Shown here: positions 11,456-24,000 of the stretch, piece by piece
Layout of the letters: each line of letters starts with the position of its first letter
Numbering within the stretch: the stretch's first letter is position 1
Assembly (NCBI GenBank): GCA_000727475.1
Contig: KL647292.1
Coordinates: forward strand, 2,535,774-2,599,773
Source: Sarcocystis neurona
Taxonomy: Eukaryota; Apicomplexa; Conoidasida; Eucoccidiorida; Sarcocystidae
Direction of reading: 5' to 3'
Length of the DNA: 64,000 bases
Program-made: the position numbers and the translations under genes
Notes under the pieces: model-generated
Database searches by the model: none
Told to the model about the DNA's origin: nothing
What the model saw: the letters and a program-made list of their open reading frames with translations, nothing else

Positions 11456-12930
11456 CTATGAATGTTCAGGCGAGTACAGGCGATTAGGTGTGGCGTCAAC
11501 TGCGCGAAGCCGCTGGACTCCACTACCTAGTGCGCCGCCTGCTCTTATTATGAGCAAGCTTCTACCTACTCTTGATATATTCCAAAATTCCTTTGGGAGT
11601 TTACCTCGTGCTGAAACGATATAACACCTACGCACGTATACAGGAAATTTGCAGAAACACGTGTACGTACACACAGGGGGAGTCCCCTCCAGAGAGAGGG
11701 CTAGAGGAGTGTTATTGATTGTGTCAGCGAGCAAAGGCACAGGTTAACCTCCTACCGTCTCCCCTGTCCACGATGTGAGCCTTCAAAAACAGGTATATGT
11801 CGTTCTGTGAAAAAAATCGTCCACAGAAACATGTAGATAAGGCTAAACGCACCTGGGGACACTTACGTATGAGTACGTGCATGTTGTCTTTTGCCGCCGC
11901 TTCTCATACGTACATGCACATACATGGATGTATTTGTCTCTCTGCGTACACACGCGTTTAACCACGTTGTCGACGGATATACGATGCCACAACGAGCGTT
12001 TAGTAATAGCTCGCATTCACAAAAGGGAACGTAAACACACGTGCACATGAAAGTGTGCACCTCCGCTAGCCGGTCAAAAGAGGCGCAGTACAAAATGGGG
12101 GGCTTCCCATCTTCACAGTCAAAATGCCGGCGATTGGGAATTAGCCAGCGCCCCACGCGAGACAGCGTCTCCTCTGTACCAACCGAGGAGAAGCGAACTG
12201 TAGGTAGTACTCACGGTCTGCAAAGAGTCACGAATTCGCAGAGCGCAAAATATCTGCATTTCCGCGGGTGTTTTTTATTCAGCAGAGCAGACGCCCCCCT
12301 CCTGTGCACTGCGAACCTAAGAGTGCTCAAGCGTCTCTTGTCTGTATTCCTGAGAAGTCACCCCGTGCGGTCCTCTTCCCCTAAGTGATTGAACGCGCGG
12401 GTCTACTCACCAACCGCTGCAATCACCAAGTCCTTACTTGCCCTACACAGCTACACAGATACACAAGACGGTCGCCTGCTGGGACGACGCCTCGACGGAA
12501 GAAGAATCCACTTCGTCTGCTCCAGCGACTTCATTTTTCTGTGCAAAGCGGTGCCTGCCCGCTTGGGCCCACACACCGGGGGCACTCATAAGAAACACTG
12601 TCACATCTGTATCAGCGTATTCGTGCCTTCACACGTGCACATATCTAAACTCACGAACGTACGCTCAAATGGCTTCACGTGGAAACACATAGCTGTGTAG
12701 TTCTGACCATAGTAAATGTATCCTTGAAAAGGAGACAAGGCCCTGAGTCCTGAAATATGGTCCTGCAGTTGAAGGAGGTAACCAAGCTCCTGCCTGCTGA
12801 CGCTAGTATCAACAAGAAGAAAACAGGCCAGTGGAAAGCTGGTGTAGCGTCGATCGTCGCGTGGGCACGTACGAAAGCGTGGACACGTGCGCGCATATCT
12901 TTTTTCCACTGGCTGGTCAGCCGCCGTCAT
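11456..12930 (-). CDS. Unknown 230-residue protein, five exons
   Basis: Exons 12930-12655, 12538-12463, 12197-12061, 11804-11756 and 11610-11456. All borders are GT..AG, phase is kept at each join, and the total is 693 nt including the stop. The start is an ATG (MTAADQPVEKRY). The protein reads as a compact fold. After a basic N-terminus come FPLACFLLVDTSV and QGYIYYGQNYTAMCFHVKPF; a short acidic/Ser linker (exon 2) follows, then IPNRRHFDCEDGKPPILYC, SFDRLAENDIYLFLKAHIV and EFWNISRVGRSLLIIRAGG, ending in SPEHS. I do not recognise the family. The absence of low-complexity runs suggests a conserved cellular protein. The 49-bp exon 4 would easily be missed by automatic gene callers. The neighbour upstream is the phosphatase on the same strand. 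Confidence 0.6.
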
Positions 12931-13173
12931 GCAAACTTCATTTCGTCTATCTTAATATCTGAAAATCTATAACGTGGAAGTAAAGAGAAAGAAACATCGT
13001 TGTTACTGTGTACGTGCACGCCCACATCAGACGTAGGCCAACTTAATGAAAGCAACACCGTTAGAGCCGTATACACGCATGTGTGTACATACACACAAGT
13101 GTAAATGTGTGTCTCTAAGTGTGGTTGTCGCTAATCGGCAAGACATGTTTGCTGTGCTGGTGTGCATAAGCAG
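12931..13173. other. Intergenic region between two minus-strand genes
   Basis: The segment holds the 3' UTR of the phosphatase gene and the 5' region of the 230-residue gene. No specific element is recognised. Confidence 0.5.
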
Positions 13174-14871
13174 TTACAGTTCATCATCTCTGAATGTGAC
13201 GTCTTCCTGGAATTGCGGTCCTCTGGGCGGCTGCTCCGTTTTCGGCGTAGGGTACACGGCGGCGTGCTTCAAAGGAGGAATGCGAAGCGGGCGTATAAAG
13301 GCCTTGTGCGCTGCTGTCGTTAAGGCTGACGCTATAGGTTCTCCCGGATGCGGACGCTGAACGCTCCACTCAAAGAATTGCCCATTCTTTATTTCGAGCA
13401 TTTTGGGCTGGTTAGATACGTACCGGCTTATGCCCGTGTCTATCGCTATCAATCGCCCACCGCAGTACGTCTCAATCCTGCCTGACTCCTGAACCGTGTG
13501 GCCGATCACCATTTTCTGCGCATTCAACACGTGCAGGGTCCGCTTCACTTCTTCGCAAACCTTCGTCATCGGTCCCGCAGAGAAGCTTCGTGTCCACAGA
13601 GGGCCGTCTAACCCTGACACTGCAGCAGCTGCGCCCCCTCGAGCAGTAACAGCATCGCCGGCGGCAGCTTTCTTAGAAAGCTCGCAATCGTTTGCCAACT
13701 CTCCACGCAGGTGGCGCGTGAGAGTTGGCAGCCCCCACGAAGCGAATTCGTGAAGAACACCTGCATGCGAGAAGACGACACCGTCGACTTTCGCAGCAAC
13801 CAAAAAAGAAAGCATCATTCGTCCGTAGCGGCCACGTGTAGGATCAAACGCTGCCCTTCTGCCTGAAACGCCTCCCAGCTGCGCTGTCTCTGCAGCGTGG
13901 GCATAGCGAAAGTCTCCACATATATTCATCACGTCGTGGTTGCCCAGCAGCTGCAGCACCGCTCCACCCGCAGCGCGCGCTTCGACTGACAACCGAGCGA
14001 AAAGGTCGAGCACCGCCACGCCTTGCGGCCCCCTGTCATTTATATCTCCAGTCTGAATCAATAAAGCATCCCCTCCACGCCATGTATATGTGACAGGATC
14101 TATCAGACCTACAGCGCAGAGCAGCAGCATGCAATTGAGCAAATCTCCATGCAAATCACCAAGCGCCAAGATGCGAGAACCATGCCAAGAGAACTCGTAC
14201 GCCTCACCACTGCCCCCGAATGAAGGAGCATTCGTGGTCTGTCGTATTCTAGCAGAATCAGAGCTCGATAGAGACCGAGCGGAGCTCTGCTCTCTTTCCC
14301 GAGAGAAAGGTGGTGCGAAACCAACGCTCGCTCCGTCCTGTATTTCGGTTGCTTCTTCCAAACGTGAAGCCAGTACTGGCGGACTACTAAAATGTTTGCC
14401 CTCTACAGGCAGCGCGACGGCTGAAGACGCTTCTGCCCAGGTTACAACCAGCCGCCCGAAGAGGAAGAGGAAAAAGAGGAACGAACAGGCGTAACAAATA
14501 GACGAACGACGTGCAGCAGCTTTTTTCCAGGCAAAAGAATTGTCGCAATCAGAGGCGGAAGCGCTATTTCCTGATTCGTTCTGACTGATAAGAAAAAGGT
14601 CTTGCTGTCCCTGTGACTGTCGTTCGTGCTCCTCCTGCCGGCGACGTCGTCCGTCTTCTCTTACTCTGCGCTGGTGCAGCTTGCGCTGCTCAGCGTGACG
14701 CTGCTGCTGCCGCTGCTGCCGCTGCTGCGCGTGCTGTGGTTGCTGCCCGGACATTTGTTGCGTATACATTATTCCAGAGCCAACCTTGATAAAGGCACTT
14801 GCCGCAGTACGAAATCTGTCCTTTTTCTTGTGTTGGTGAGGCATCCACCAGGTGGTACCGCAAGAAGCCAT
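13174..14871 (-). CDS. Shewanella-like calcineurin-type metallophosphatase with an N-terminal membrane anchor
   Basis: This is a single-exon 565-residue protein. The catalytic domain (about 232-540) carries the PPP/calcineurin-like metal-binding motifs in order: GDLHGD at 238-243, GDINDRG at 275-281 and GNHD at 310-313, then the later histidines in FSHAGV (about 370) and VIGHT (about 470). The layout and the wide spacing after GNHD fit the Shewanella-like phosphatases (SHLPs) known from bacteria, plants and apicomplexans and absent from animals, better than PP1/PP2A or eukaryotic calcineurin. The N-terminus has a Gln/Arg-rich HAAR-type stretch (about 38-90) and one hydrophobic segment (CYACSFLFFLFLFGRLVV, about 126-143). 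This suggests a type II signal anchor, with the phosphatase on the lumenal or outer side. Plasmodium SHLPs act in parasite membranes and in development; a similar role here is inference. The start is the first ATG. Confidence 0.93.
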   Translation of the reverse strand: MASCGTTWWMPHQHKKKDRFRTAASAFIKVGSGIMYTQQMSGQQPQHAQQRQQRQQQRHAEQRKLHQRRVREDGRRRRQEEHERQSQGQQDLFLISQNESGNSASASDCDNSFAWKKAAARRSSICYACSFLFFLFLFGRLVVTWAEASSAVALPVEGKHFSSPPVLASRLEEATEIQDGASVGFAPPFSREREQSSARSLSSSDSARIRQTTNAPSFGGSGEAYEFSWHGSRILALGDLHGDLLNCMLLLCAVGLIDPVTYTWRGGDALLIQTGDINDRGPQGVAVLDLFARLSVEARAAGGAVLQLLGNHDVMNICGDFRYAHAAETAQLGGVSGRRAAFDPTRGRYGRMMLSFLVAAKVDGVVFSHAGVLHEFASWGLPTLTRHLRGELANDCELSKKAAAGDAVTARGGAAAAVSGLDGPLWTRSFSAGPMTKVCEEVKRTLHVLNAQKMVIGHTVQESGRIETYCGGRLIAIDTGISRYVSNQPKMLEIKNGQFFEWSVQRPHPGEPIASALTTAAHKAFIRPLRIPPLKHAAVYPTPKTEQPPRGPQFQEDVTFRDDEL

Positions 14872-15800
14872 ACTTGTTTACAGGAGAGGGAAAACTACAC
14901 CCCAGAAAGACGCGCTTGCTTCAGCGTTTTCAACTTGACCAACGGAAAAAGTGGAGCAAAAAACTCGTGGAGAACTGGGGAGGATAAACAACCCGCTGGG
15001 AAGAGTAAGGATGAGAAGATCAGGCTTTTGCAAGCAGGGAAGTGACTAGAGAGCACGATGGACACGTACGGCAGAGAAGAGAACTCAGGTGAGTGTCCAC
15101 AAATAAAGTAGACAGGGACGTGACCAAGGGTACTCAGAACGCGAAAACACAGAGAGGTCCGGAAATGTGGAAGGAATTCGTATCGCAGCAACACACGTAG
15201 ATGAAAGCCAAGAAGAGTATTATCACCACTCGGGTGGCCAACAGAACGCAGAAACAGAAGGTACATCCCACAAAAGAGAAACTGAGAAGAAGCGAGAGCA
15301 AGAGCTAGAAGAATTGATCAATGGAGTGAGGGAAAGTATCTGCAGAGGGCTTCTTGAGGTAAAAGTGAACTGTGGTAGACGGGAAGGCAGCGTATTGAAA
15401 GGACACTAGAAATAAAAGAATTTGTTCCGCTACGCAACGCAGAATCCGGAATTGAGTCAACAGAGGAGTGTGCACAAAGCTAAAGGGGATAACAACCAGC
15501 AGAAAACGAAGTAATCCAGGGTCGGTTGAGGAGAAAGAATCCAACGATCCCTGTCGCAGACAGAGTATGCAGCACGAGGACGTGTTAACCTAATGGAGAC
15601 GCGAGAGGTCAGAAGAAGATGTTAAGGTTGCTGAGAATTTCTTTCACTTTAGTCGAAAACTGAAGTAAAGGTGTACAAAATTTTCCTTTAGCGCCTGACT
15701 GCTCAGTTCCCTCTCAAGTACTGCCGCTGCTTACGCACGTACAAGTCTGCTTTAGCAGTGCAGCTTCTACGATTTGCAGCTGCCGCTGAGCTCATTTGCT
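14872..15800. other. Intergenic, purine-rich on the plus strand
   Basis: This is probably the promoter and 5' UTR of the minus-strand phosphatase. Open frames here are short and lack convincing exon borders. Runs of GAGA and GAAG on the plus strand (pyrimidine on the minus strand) are common in UTRs of this window. Confidence 0.4.
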
Positions 15801-15806
15801 CAGAAA

Positions 15807-18125
15807 TCAAGGCGTTTCAGAATTACACGAATATCCCAATGTCTGCAATTCTCCTGCACAAAAAGAGGAACTCAAGCCCTGCTGCCGTGCCTCATCGCCG
15901 CACAAATTCTCAGACGTGGAACATGAGAATTTCTCTGCCTGCTCAAGGTGATGAATTGTTGCTCCACGTGACGTGCCTGCTGTTATTGACACTGTTGAGG
16001 TTAAGTCAGTGGTTGTGGGCGGCATAGTTTCAGGTGCTGCTGACGACGCTGTTGCAAGTCCCATGCTCTGCTATTTTCAGTACTCCCTGGACGTGCACCG
16101 TAAACGCCGCTGGTGAGAGGCTTCAGCCAGGAGGAATCACGAACAGGCGCTTGCCACTAAGCGCGATAGGCAGCCGTGTTCAGCGCCACTAAGGAGATTA
16201 TGGACGGGATTCGCACCAGATCGTGACTTCGCACGTCGATAGCACTCTTGGACGACATCACCCCAACTCAGGGTTTGGCGCCCTCTCGCGTGTGACGACA
16301 CCATGCGCAAAATGTTGGGGAACGTGTGAGACAATTACAACTCAAATACGTAGTAGGAGTGGCAATTCATTCGGCGGCCATATTACTTGTAGCATATGAG
16401 ACAGATACCTCGAGCATGCTTGTACATTATAATGTACAGTAAGCGCTGCAGCAGAATGAGACGGTCACACACTGCAGCGTATACTGAAATTTTCACAAGA
16501 GATTCAGACTGTATAGGGCGTGACACAGTAAAACCGTTTCGATCTGTACGCACAGATGGGATCGGTCTGTGCGCCATATCTGTCGATACCAGATGCGCAT
16601 GTGTGAGACTAGCAAGTGTACGCTCCGCTGGAGACCGGCACAATGGCAAGTAGATCGGGGAAATCTCCACACCACAAAGACACTCCACTTCCGAAGATTC
16701 TTGGTCTCTTTCCCTTGAAGATTGTTCTTCATCCGGGCAAATTGAAGTCCCGCGCATCGCTCTTTTCATCTGCTGCTGCTGCTTTTGGTGCTCCCGCGGC
16801 TGCCGCCGGGTTGACGCAGCTCGATGTAATGTTCGGCCGCTCGCTGCTCGCCCTGCATGCCGCCAGCACTCATCCTGCGGAGCCCTGGGCGGCAGCTCTC
16901 ATCGCTGCAGCAACAACGGAGACACGCAAAACAAAGTAGAGCATCAAAAACAATGCGCGTGAGCAACGTGCTGTTCCTGTGAAAGCCAACACGTAACTCA
17001 CTTCGGTCGACCTCGGCCTTTATAGGATTGGGTATCTGTACGAAAAGTGCCCATGCAGGACGCGTATACAGCAACGTATTTACACATGTGTTCGTGTGTG
17101 TGCGTGTATGTATGTACGTACGTACATATATATGGAGAGAGATTTAGAATTACTACCTTCACACAAAATGGAGCTTATCCCCTTGTATGCGGCATACCAT
17201 GGCAAGCAGTGGCTCGAAAGCAGCTTGGACGACATCTCTGCCAAGCCAAGACAGAGGATCCAAAAAAAAATGTGCGACGACGTTGAGGATAACAAGTTTT
17301 GGACGTGAAAAGTGCAGTTTTCGGAGCCAAGAACAGAAGTGAGGAGATGGAGCGCAGGGGCAAAGCAGCGAATAAAGAAGAATAAAGATTGAACAGCAGA
17401 TAGGGAAAAAAGCAAAGAGTACAAATAATGCGTTTAAATGAAGGAAGACACATACAAAGAATGGTAAAGGAGGCGCAGGAACAGGCACAGGTCTTGGTGA
17501 GAATAGGGCGGCTCAACGAACACAAGGACAAACGACCGGAGAAGACGTTGGAAGAGACGAAACGGAGCACCAGGTTAGAACCGGGTTGACTGAGTGGAAT
17601 AGCAGAACGAGAACAGTCATTGTACACCAAGCACGCATTGGACTGACGCAAGAGAGAAGCAAGAATTGATTAACAGCAGAGGAGGGAAGAACAACCGCAA
17701 GAGCAGCAGCTACTCGTTGACGGAGTGAACAGGAGAAGGGGGAGTTGACAGATCCTCATACAAATTAGCCCTAAGAAACACAAACCCCGCTTTCAGCCCC
17801 CGAAAGAGGGGTTATGAAGACTTCTACAAAGAGGACATTCACTCCCTCAGGAGGAACTGGTAGAAAACTTTACGGCGAAGAATGTGAGAGAAGAAACAAG
17901 TCGTGAAGGGCAACAGGGAGAAGATATTGTGGAAGAGAGATCGCCAAAACCTGCAGTACCCGTATCCACTATATTATACACCGCAGGATAAAGACGTGTT
18001 TCTCTGGAAGGAATTAGTGATACAGATAATGAAGCACGTTCGCTAAAGAAAACGATACTGGAGAGCGGCGTAGATATCAATGCTATAGGAAGGACGTGTA
18101 CAGTAACGGCGAAACGTGGGAACAC
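15807..18125 (-). other. Zone of candidate minus-strand exons, not assembled
   Basis: Several minus-strand stretches look coding but could not be joined. One at 18080-17866 has acceptor CTCTCCAG, encodes ERASLSVSLIPSRETRLYP and continues AVYNIVDTGTAGFGDLSS, ending near GCC|GTAAAG. One at about 17252-17152 has a strong poly-pyrimidine acceptor (TCTTGGCTTGGCAG) and donor GAAG|GTAGTA. Another lies at 16770-16560, and 16064-15807 encodes a Ser/Thr-rich segment. They may be downstream exons of the gene at 20321-18742 or one separate gene. Confidence 0.25.
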
Positions 18126-18741
18126 ATAGTTGCGGGAACGTCAAACAAGGTGTAGCAGCCCAGTGCACCTAATCCTGTTCTTGTGGATGTTCAGAAGTCT
18201 CTGTTTTTCGGCAACATAGTCCTCCTCATCAGCGCGCCGTTCCGCCTGTTCGATCCGCAACAGTGAATCTGAGCACATCAATTGTTTGGAACTTGAGACA
18301 AATTTTTTCGCTGTTTGTTAGCGACAGACTCCGATTGTTGGGGGCATTCCATCTAAGTACGCAGCACAATGAGATATGAAACGTGTCGTCAGTATGTGGT
18401 CGCCAGGGTAATAATCAGCTACGCCTAGCGCGGGCTTCAAAAAAAGTCTGTACTGTACTTCAGATGTGTTAGATACCCATCTTGTAGTCCCACTACATTA
18501 CTGTAGAGGTTTCTCACCCAGAGACTCCAACACATCGTCAGTATCTTCTTCTGGCGTCTGAGATTGGCTTTAGGGTTTCTGAACCCGTCAGCAGTAGTGT
18601 AGGATATCGCGAGCGTGCTTACATGAATTCGTATCTTAAAATCTGATTTGTCTTTGAGCGAAGCATATAAGCCGTTCACGCCTCCCTGGACGCACAATAA
18701 ATATGTTGACAAGCGCGCATTCATGGAGTGCAGAACGACAG

Positions 18742-20321
18742 CTAAAAAATTCGTCGTACCGGCCCCAAAGGGAGAAATCGTGCTGTTTCTTTCGTGCAAG
18801 TCGCCTGGATGTCCATTTTCGAAAGTACGAAGAGTGCAAGAAGAAGAGTGTGTTGTATAGCTGGAGCTTTTGTGCCGATAGCAGTTGGTAAGTGCTCAGT
18901 TGAACCGGAGCCATCGTAGAGAGGCAGGTGAAGGGTCCTCCTAGAACGACTAGAAGAACCGTAGAGCGCAAGCTTCTTGGAGAGCATGAAACAGACGTCA
19001 AAAAGAACCGGCAGGAACATCATTTTTAACTTGGATGCAGCTGGCCTTTTTTCTCCAAAACTGCTGATTGAGAAGGCGAGTGGGGGGAGGATGACTGCCG
19101 TGTATGTACAGCACAAAATCCCGCCATATCTAACATTGACCGTCCTGCGGTTGTGATTACCAAATTCAACTGCAGTGCCTGTGGCGGGAAGGTGAGCCGT
19201 CGTGCCTTTGAAAAATTGTGTGGGCGCGTGGGAGTGTACGGTGGACGTAATGTACAAGGAAGAAATCGTAGAATATTCGAGGAGGTTGCAAGGTTATCTG
19301 ACTGTCACTGGTGGAGTGGCGCTCAGTACCTGTCCAGACCGACGTGACCACATATAGATTGAATCACGGTTGAGCAAAAAGGCCTTCGAACCGGACACAG
19401 TGCAACTCATACAAAAGCGTCTTGTTTCGGTGGTAACGGGGTCACGCTGCTATGTGACATGCTTAGAGGATTGTGGCAGATTATCAGCGTAAAATGCCAG
19501 TTGCGCATGTGATAGCAGCTACTCAAGTGGTTCCCTCTCTTGATATCCTACAAGGTCGCACCATTCCTGCCTCCGCTTACGCTGGCGTTAGTCACGGTTC
19601 TGATAAAAGAAGGAAGGATTAGAAATGATTTTTGTGCACCGCGGCTACATCTCTTTGGTACCTGGCTAGGACTGAAACCCGGTCATCTAGTGTGTACGGT
19701 ATATGATCGCTCCTATTCCAGCAGGTATACTATAAAGCAGATAAGAGTTGCTCTGTAGAGAACACGGGACTATGACTGCACGCTCGAAGATGCCAGAACT
19801 CAGTTTACTTGCAAGGAGCACGTACCGGTGTTTGACTGTCTCCTTCCAGTAATACGCTTGTCGCCGGTCTCTCGTGGAGCCAAATTCGACGACGGTAAAC
19901 GGAGGACTCACTTAGAAGAGAATAATGCATTTTCTGCTTTAGGAACTATCGGCTTCTGTCCAAGATGAACTGCTAAATCAGCGAAACTGGTTTAACGCCT
20001 CAGCGAGAGGGAGGCAGCGGCGCTCTCCGAATAATGTATCCGTGAGTGTAGATTGGGTCAGTCACACACCAGACTATCCATTCGTGAGAAGCAAATGTTC
20101 CCCCGTTTAGAACAGTTAGGCTTAGCGTGCCAGTAATTCACTTCGATTCATCAGGACCTTGCAGATACGGTGTGGTATGAATTCGCGTCCTGTAGATCTG
20201 GTGCAGCTCTACACGACTGCGCAAGTCATGTTCTACAAACAACCTTTTGGATTGTCCCGCTCCCCCCAAAAGGAGCCACAAGTAGTTAGGAGTGTTACAC
20301 GCCTTCAACGGTGTGTGTGGC
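18742..20321 (-). CDS. Unknown protein, partial exon chain
   Basis: Three exons join in phase: 20321-20158, 19910-19698 and 19178 to about 18742. They encode NTPNYLWLLLGGAGQSKRLF, then HQIYRTRIHTTPYLQ, SPPFTVVEFGSTRDRRQAYY and IPAGIGAIIYR, then TAVEFGNHNRRTVNVRYGG. The element VEFG(S/N)...R occurs twice, suggesting two related beta-rich units. A likely upstream exon or start lies at 20739-20540 (MNVLTMVALQ, then INASYSINDQIGASHVRVQK), but its join is unclear. The 3' part is ambiguous because two minus-strand frames are open across 19000-18640. No family is recognised. Confidence 0.42.
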
Positions 20322-21079
20322 CTGCGTGTGTCTACCGCGACACACTTTACCAATAAACCTATCACCGCTTATGTTCATGTGGGAGTTCGAAGAGATATAA
20401 CTAACCTCCAAAACTGCTCCTATTTGCATGCACTGGATGTGCCGCGGAATACAGATTTAACTTGAACGTAGGGAACGCTGTACGAATTTCGTGTTGTCAA
20501 GAGCAGCGTTCCTCATAAATCCCCGCGGATGGAGATTATTATGCTTTTGAAAGCTGAGGGTGTATCACATCGAAACTGAGTGATTTGGCACTGGCCCCCC
20601 CATAATGGGCATCCACGAATCGTTTACATGCCAAGAACTGAGACTTCTGCACCCGCACATGTGAGGCGCCGATTTGGTCGTTGATTGAGTATGAAGCATT
20701 GATTTGGCCCTGTAAAGCAACCATTGTCAATACATTCATACGTGCGAAGACACTTGTGCTGAAAAGTAGTTACAAGTCTACACGGGGACAAACATCAGGG
20801 ATCCTACGATGTGCAAAGATCCCCCCACTTCAGGAACATTGTCCACGAAATAATGATAGCACACACGTCCCTCTCCACAATTACGCGCTTATATATACAC
20901 ATACGTATATAACCATATGCAACAGTACGTGTTTCACACACAGGTGCGCGCTTTTCAATATTGACGCCGTCAGTGATTCAGTATTTTTCTCTTCTTTTTA
21001 CAGGTGGTTTGCGTCATTGTTTCTCCTACGTTCAACCGCCTTGCCTACATGCTAACAACCCAAACTGTCTCCGTGTATC

Positions 21080-24000
21080 TTAACCGTCTTTTCTCCGGGG
21101 ACTGACTACATCCAGATCCCCGTTTTCGTCAATATTTATCGTTATATACACGTTCGTACGAGCCGGCGCACCCTCACTACTTGCCGCTCCTCCAGGATAC
21201 GCGGCCAAAGCCAAAGGGTTAACTGGTGGGGACGAGAGTTGTGGCTGGCCCCTCTGCAACTCGGCTTGCGACAAGACACCCGCCTCTCCAGTTAGACGCG
21301 TCCTTCCAAGGGTGGGGTCTGTGTCGGGATTCAGCCTGGTGTTTGACCCTCCCTCTGTTGCTGCAGCACCACGTTCTTCTCCTCCAGCAGTTCCTTCGTA
21401 CTCGCCCTCTGGCCCAACGTCTGAACTCGTCGGCTGTCCCGAAGCCTGCGCGCTGCCATTCACTGCTTCCAGCTGCGTCGAGATGTACTGAAGATCTTCA
21501 GTGGAAAGTCCCTTTCCATGCTGCAGTCTCCCCACGAGCTGCTGAACTCGAAGCAGGTCGCGTTGCAGTGCTGACAGTAGCTGTTTGGCCTCCACTTCTC
21601 TCTCCAAAGGCATATCTGTCGTGTCCAACAGTTGCTGCAACGCGTGAATCGAATCCATGATGCGGCCTTTTATTTCGAAAGCACCTTTAAGTGTAGCTGC
21701 TAGTATGGCCTCCCGTGCTCCTAGGGGCTCTGTGTGTCCTACGATACTGTGATGGTGATGAGGTGCTTGGTGAAGGTGATGCTGCTGTGGGTAGTGTTGA
21801 AGGGCAGGAACGTGCGTCAAGCTAGGTGTAGGTGGGACGGGGGGGACTGTTGTCGAAGGTGCCTTTAGAGGTACGGGAGCATCAAGGCGGACGGCTGCGT
21901 AGGTGTTGTCATACATGTGCGTTTCGTCCCAGTTATCCGGGGGAAGATGATGCGCGATCAACGGAATTCTAGCAAACGTAGCTGTCATTACTTTGTGAAG
22001 CGCAGCAGCAGCAGCAGCAAGAGCTGCAGATTCCGCTGAAACTCCAAGAAGATCCGCACCTTTGCTTGGAGAAGTAGTTGGACCTGATGAATTCTTTTCT
22101 CCGGCTGGTGCCTGCCTTTCCGCGGCACGCGGCTCGTCCTCCTCTTCATCAATGTTCTGCAAGACGGCTTCACCCTCTTGCGTTTCGTCTCCCTCTTGAA
22201 GGGATGCGTCTGGGGTATCATGTCCAGGAGAGGCTTCTCCAAGAAGGAACGCCCACAGATTTTGTATTTCTTCGTAAGAGAGTTCTCCGGTAATCAGCCG
22301 AGCCCGCCCATCAGCCACAATCCTAATATCCTCTCGAAGCAGAGAAAGTTCTCCAGTCAATTCCTCTGCGTCCTCGGCCGTGATTCCAGGTTTGCGGAGC
22401 TCTTCAAAGAGCGCCAGTTCGTCTGCCTCTAACTCGGCCAATAACGCGCTTAGGACGTGTTTGAGTTCTTCGGAATCTACACCAGATTTCCGCGGTGCAG
22501 TGACACGTTGCTTGCCGCCGGCTAATGCCGCATGTTGCGTGTTCTTATGTGTTCCGACATCCTTCTTTTTTTTCTCGTTCCCTGTTGCCGTCTGGCGGCT
22601 ACCGCGGTCGCTGCCGTTTGATGATTTTCGGTTATCCACGAACGAGGTCTGACGGTTGCTGTAGTTTGCTTCTGCTGGATTTTTAGTACTTTCGGCTCCT
22701 GCCGGCTGCCTGCTGCGGCTTCTTGGGGTCTCACATCTTTTCTTAGTTGGCTCTGCTGATGGGGGTTCGTTGTGGTTGCATCGGTTAGCCGGTTGTCTTC
22801 GGGAAGACTGCTCGTACTCCCTTTCTCCATTGAAGTACTCATCGTCGTCACTTGCTTCCACCGCCTCTGGGACGATACTTTGGATGCCAGCAAGATCCTC
22901 TAGTTCCACAGTAATCTGCTTGAGCCGTTCGCGGTGAATCTCGCTTAGACGTCCCTTCTGCTGTCTCTGAAGTTTCATCAAGAAATGGATTTCCGCCGTC
23001 AGCTCTTGCAATTTGTGAAACTCCGGAAGAGCGCTTCGAGCAGGGATCAGTATTTCCTGCAGCTGCGATGGTTTTTGAATCACACCAGCAGACTCGTGAT
23101 GCGGCTGTCCGTTGTCCATAAAAGGTACGTGTAGCGGATGTGAAGGTTGAGGCACCGCGGTAGGGGGTTGAAGGACGCTATTATGTATATGCCGTTGATG
23201 TGGATACAGAGGCGTAACATCTGGAATGCCAGCAGGCCCAGTGATACCCGTCGGCGAAGGTTCCATATGAGGATATGGGAAATAGTTAGGCGCTACTAGC
23301 GGAGAAGATGGAAGACCAGCTTTAGATTCATGCACACCAGGGGCATCAGCTAGAGGGTAATGAGGAACAAGGCGATGATATGGATCAGTTACAGAGACCC
23401 CAGCGCCCACATGAGGAAATGCGCCCGCTGCCGCATGCGCATACGGGAACGGATGAGGGTAAGCATGGGTTGCTGCTGGGACAGGTCCTGCAGCTGGGTA
23501 GACAGCTGTTGCGGGTGGTAGTACTGCTGCCGGTGCCGTAACCATCCATTCTGGTGAAGCAATCACCCCCGGTGGTGCAGCTGCCAGGGGTGCGACTCCT
23601 GCCGGTACCCCAACGTTCAAAGGGTACCCAAGAGGTAGAACGCCGGCTCCAGGATGATGGTAAGGATGAGGAGAAGGATGCACTAAAGCGACGTGTTGTT
23701 CCGTGCTCGGCAGAGGCGTTGTCACCACAGGGTGTGTTATCGGTTTATGCGTCGGATCAGAAGAGTCGAGTGAAACCTCTTCTTCCGTTGTAAGAGGCAC
23801 TGGAACAACTGCGGCTCTCTCTGTCTGCTGTTCTTGTATCTCAGTCTTGACAGGCAAATGGGAAGACAACCAAGGAGGAGAAATATCCGTCTCCAGAAGC
23901 GAGGGCACGGGGGAGCCTGGCCTCAGGGGCGCCACCGGCTTGAGTTCAGTTACAAGTGTTTCTGTCTCCTGCGTAGCAGGTGATACGTGTTGAACGGTCG

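Noticed and set aside
17047..17286. Plus-strand frame with MELIPLYAAYHGKQWLESS
   Set aside because: Its Lys-rich part is the complement of a poly-pyrimidine tract ending in CAG, which is better explained as a minus-strand acceptor.
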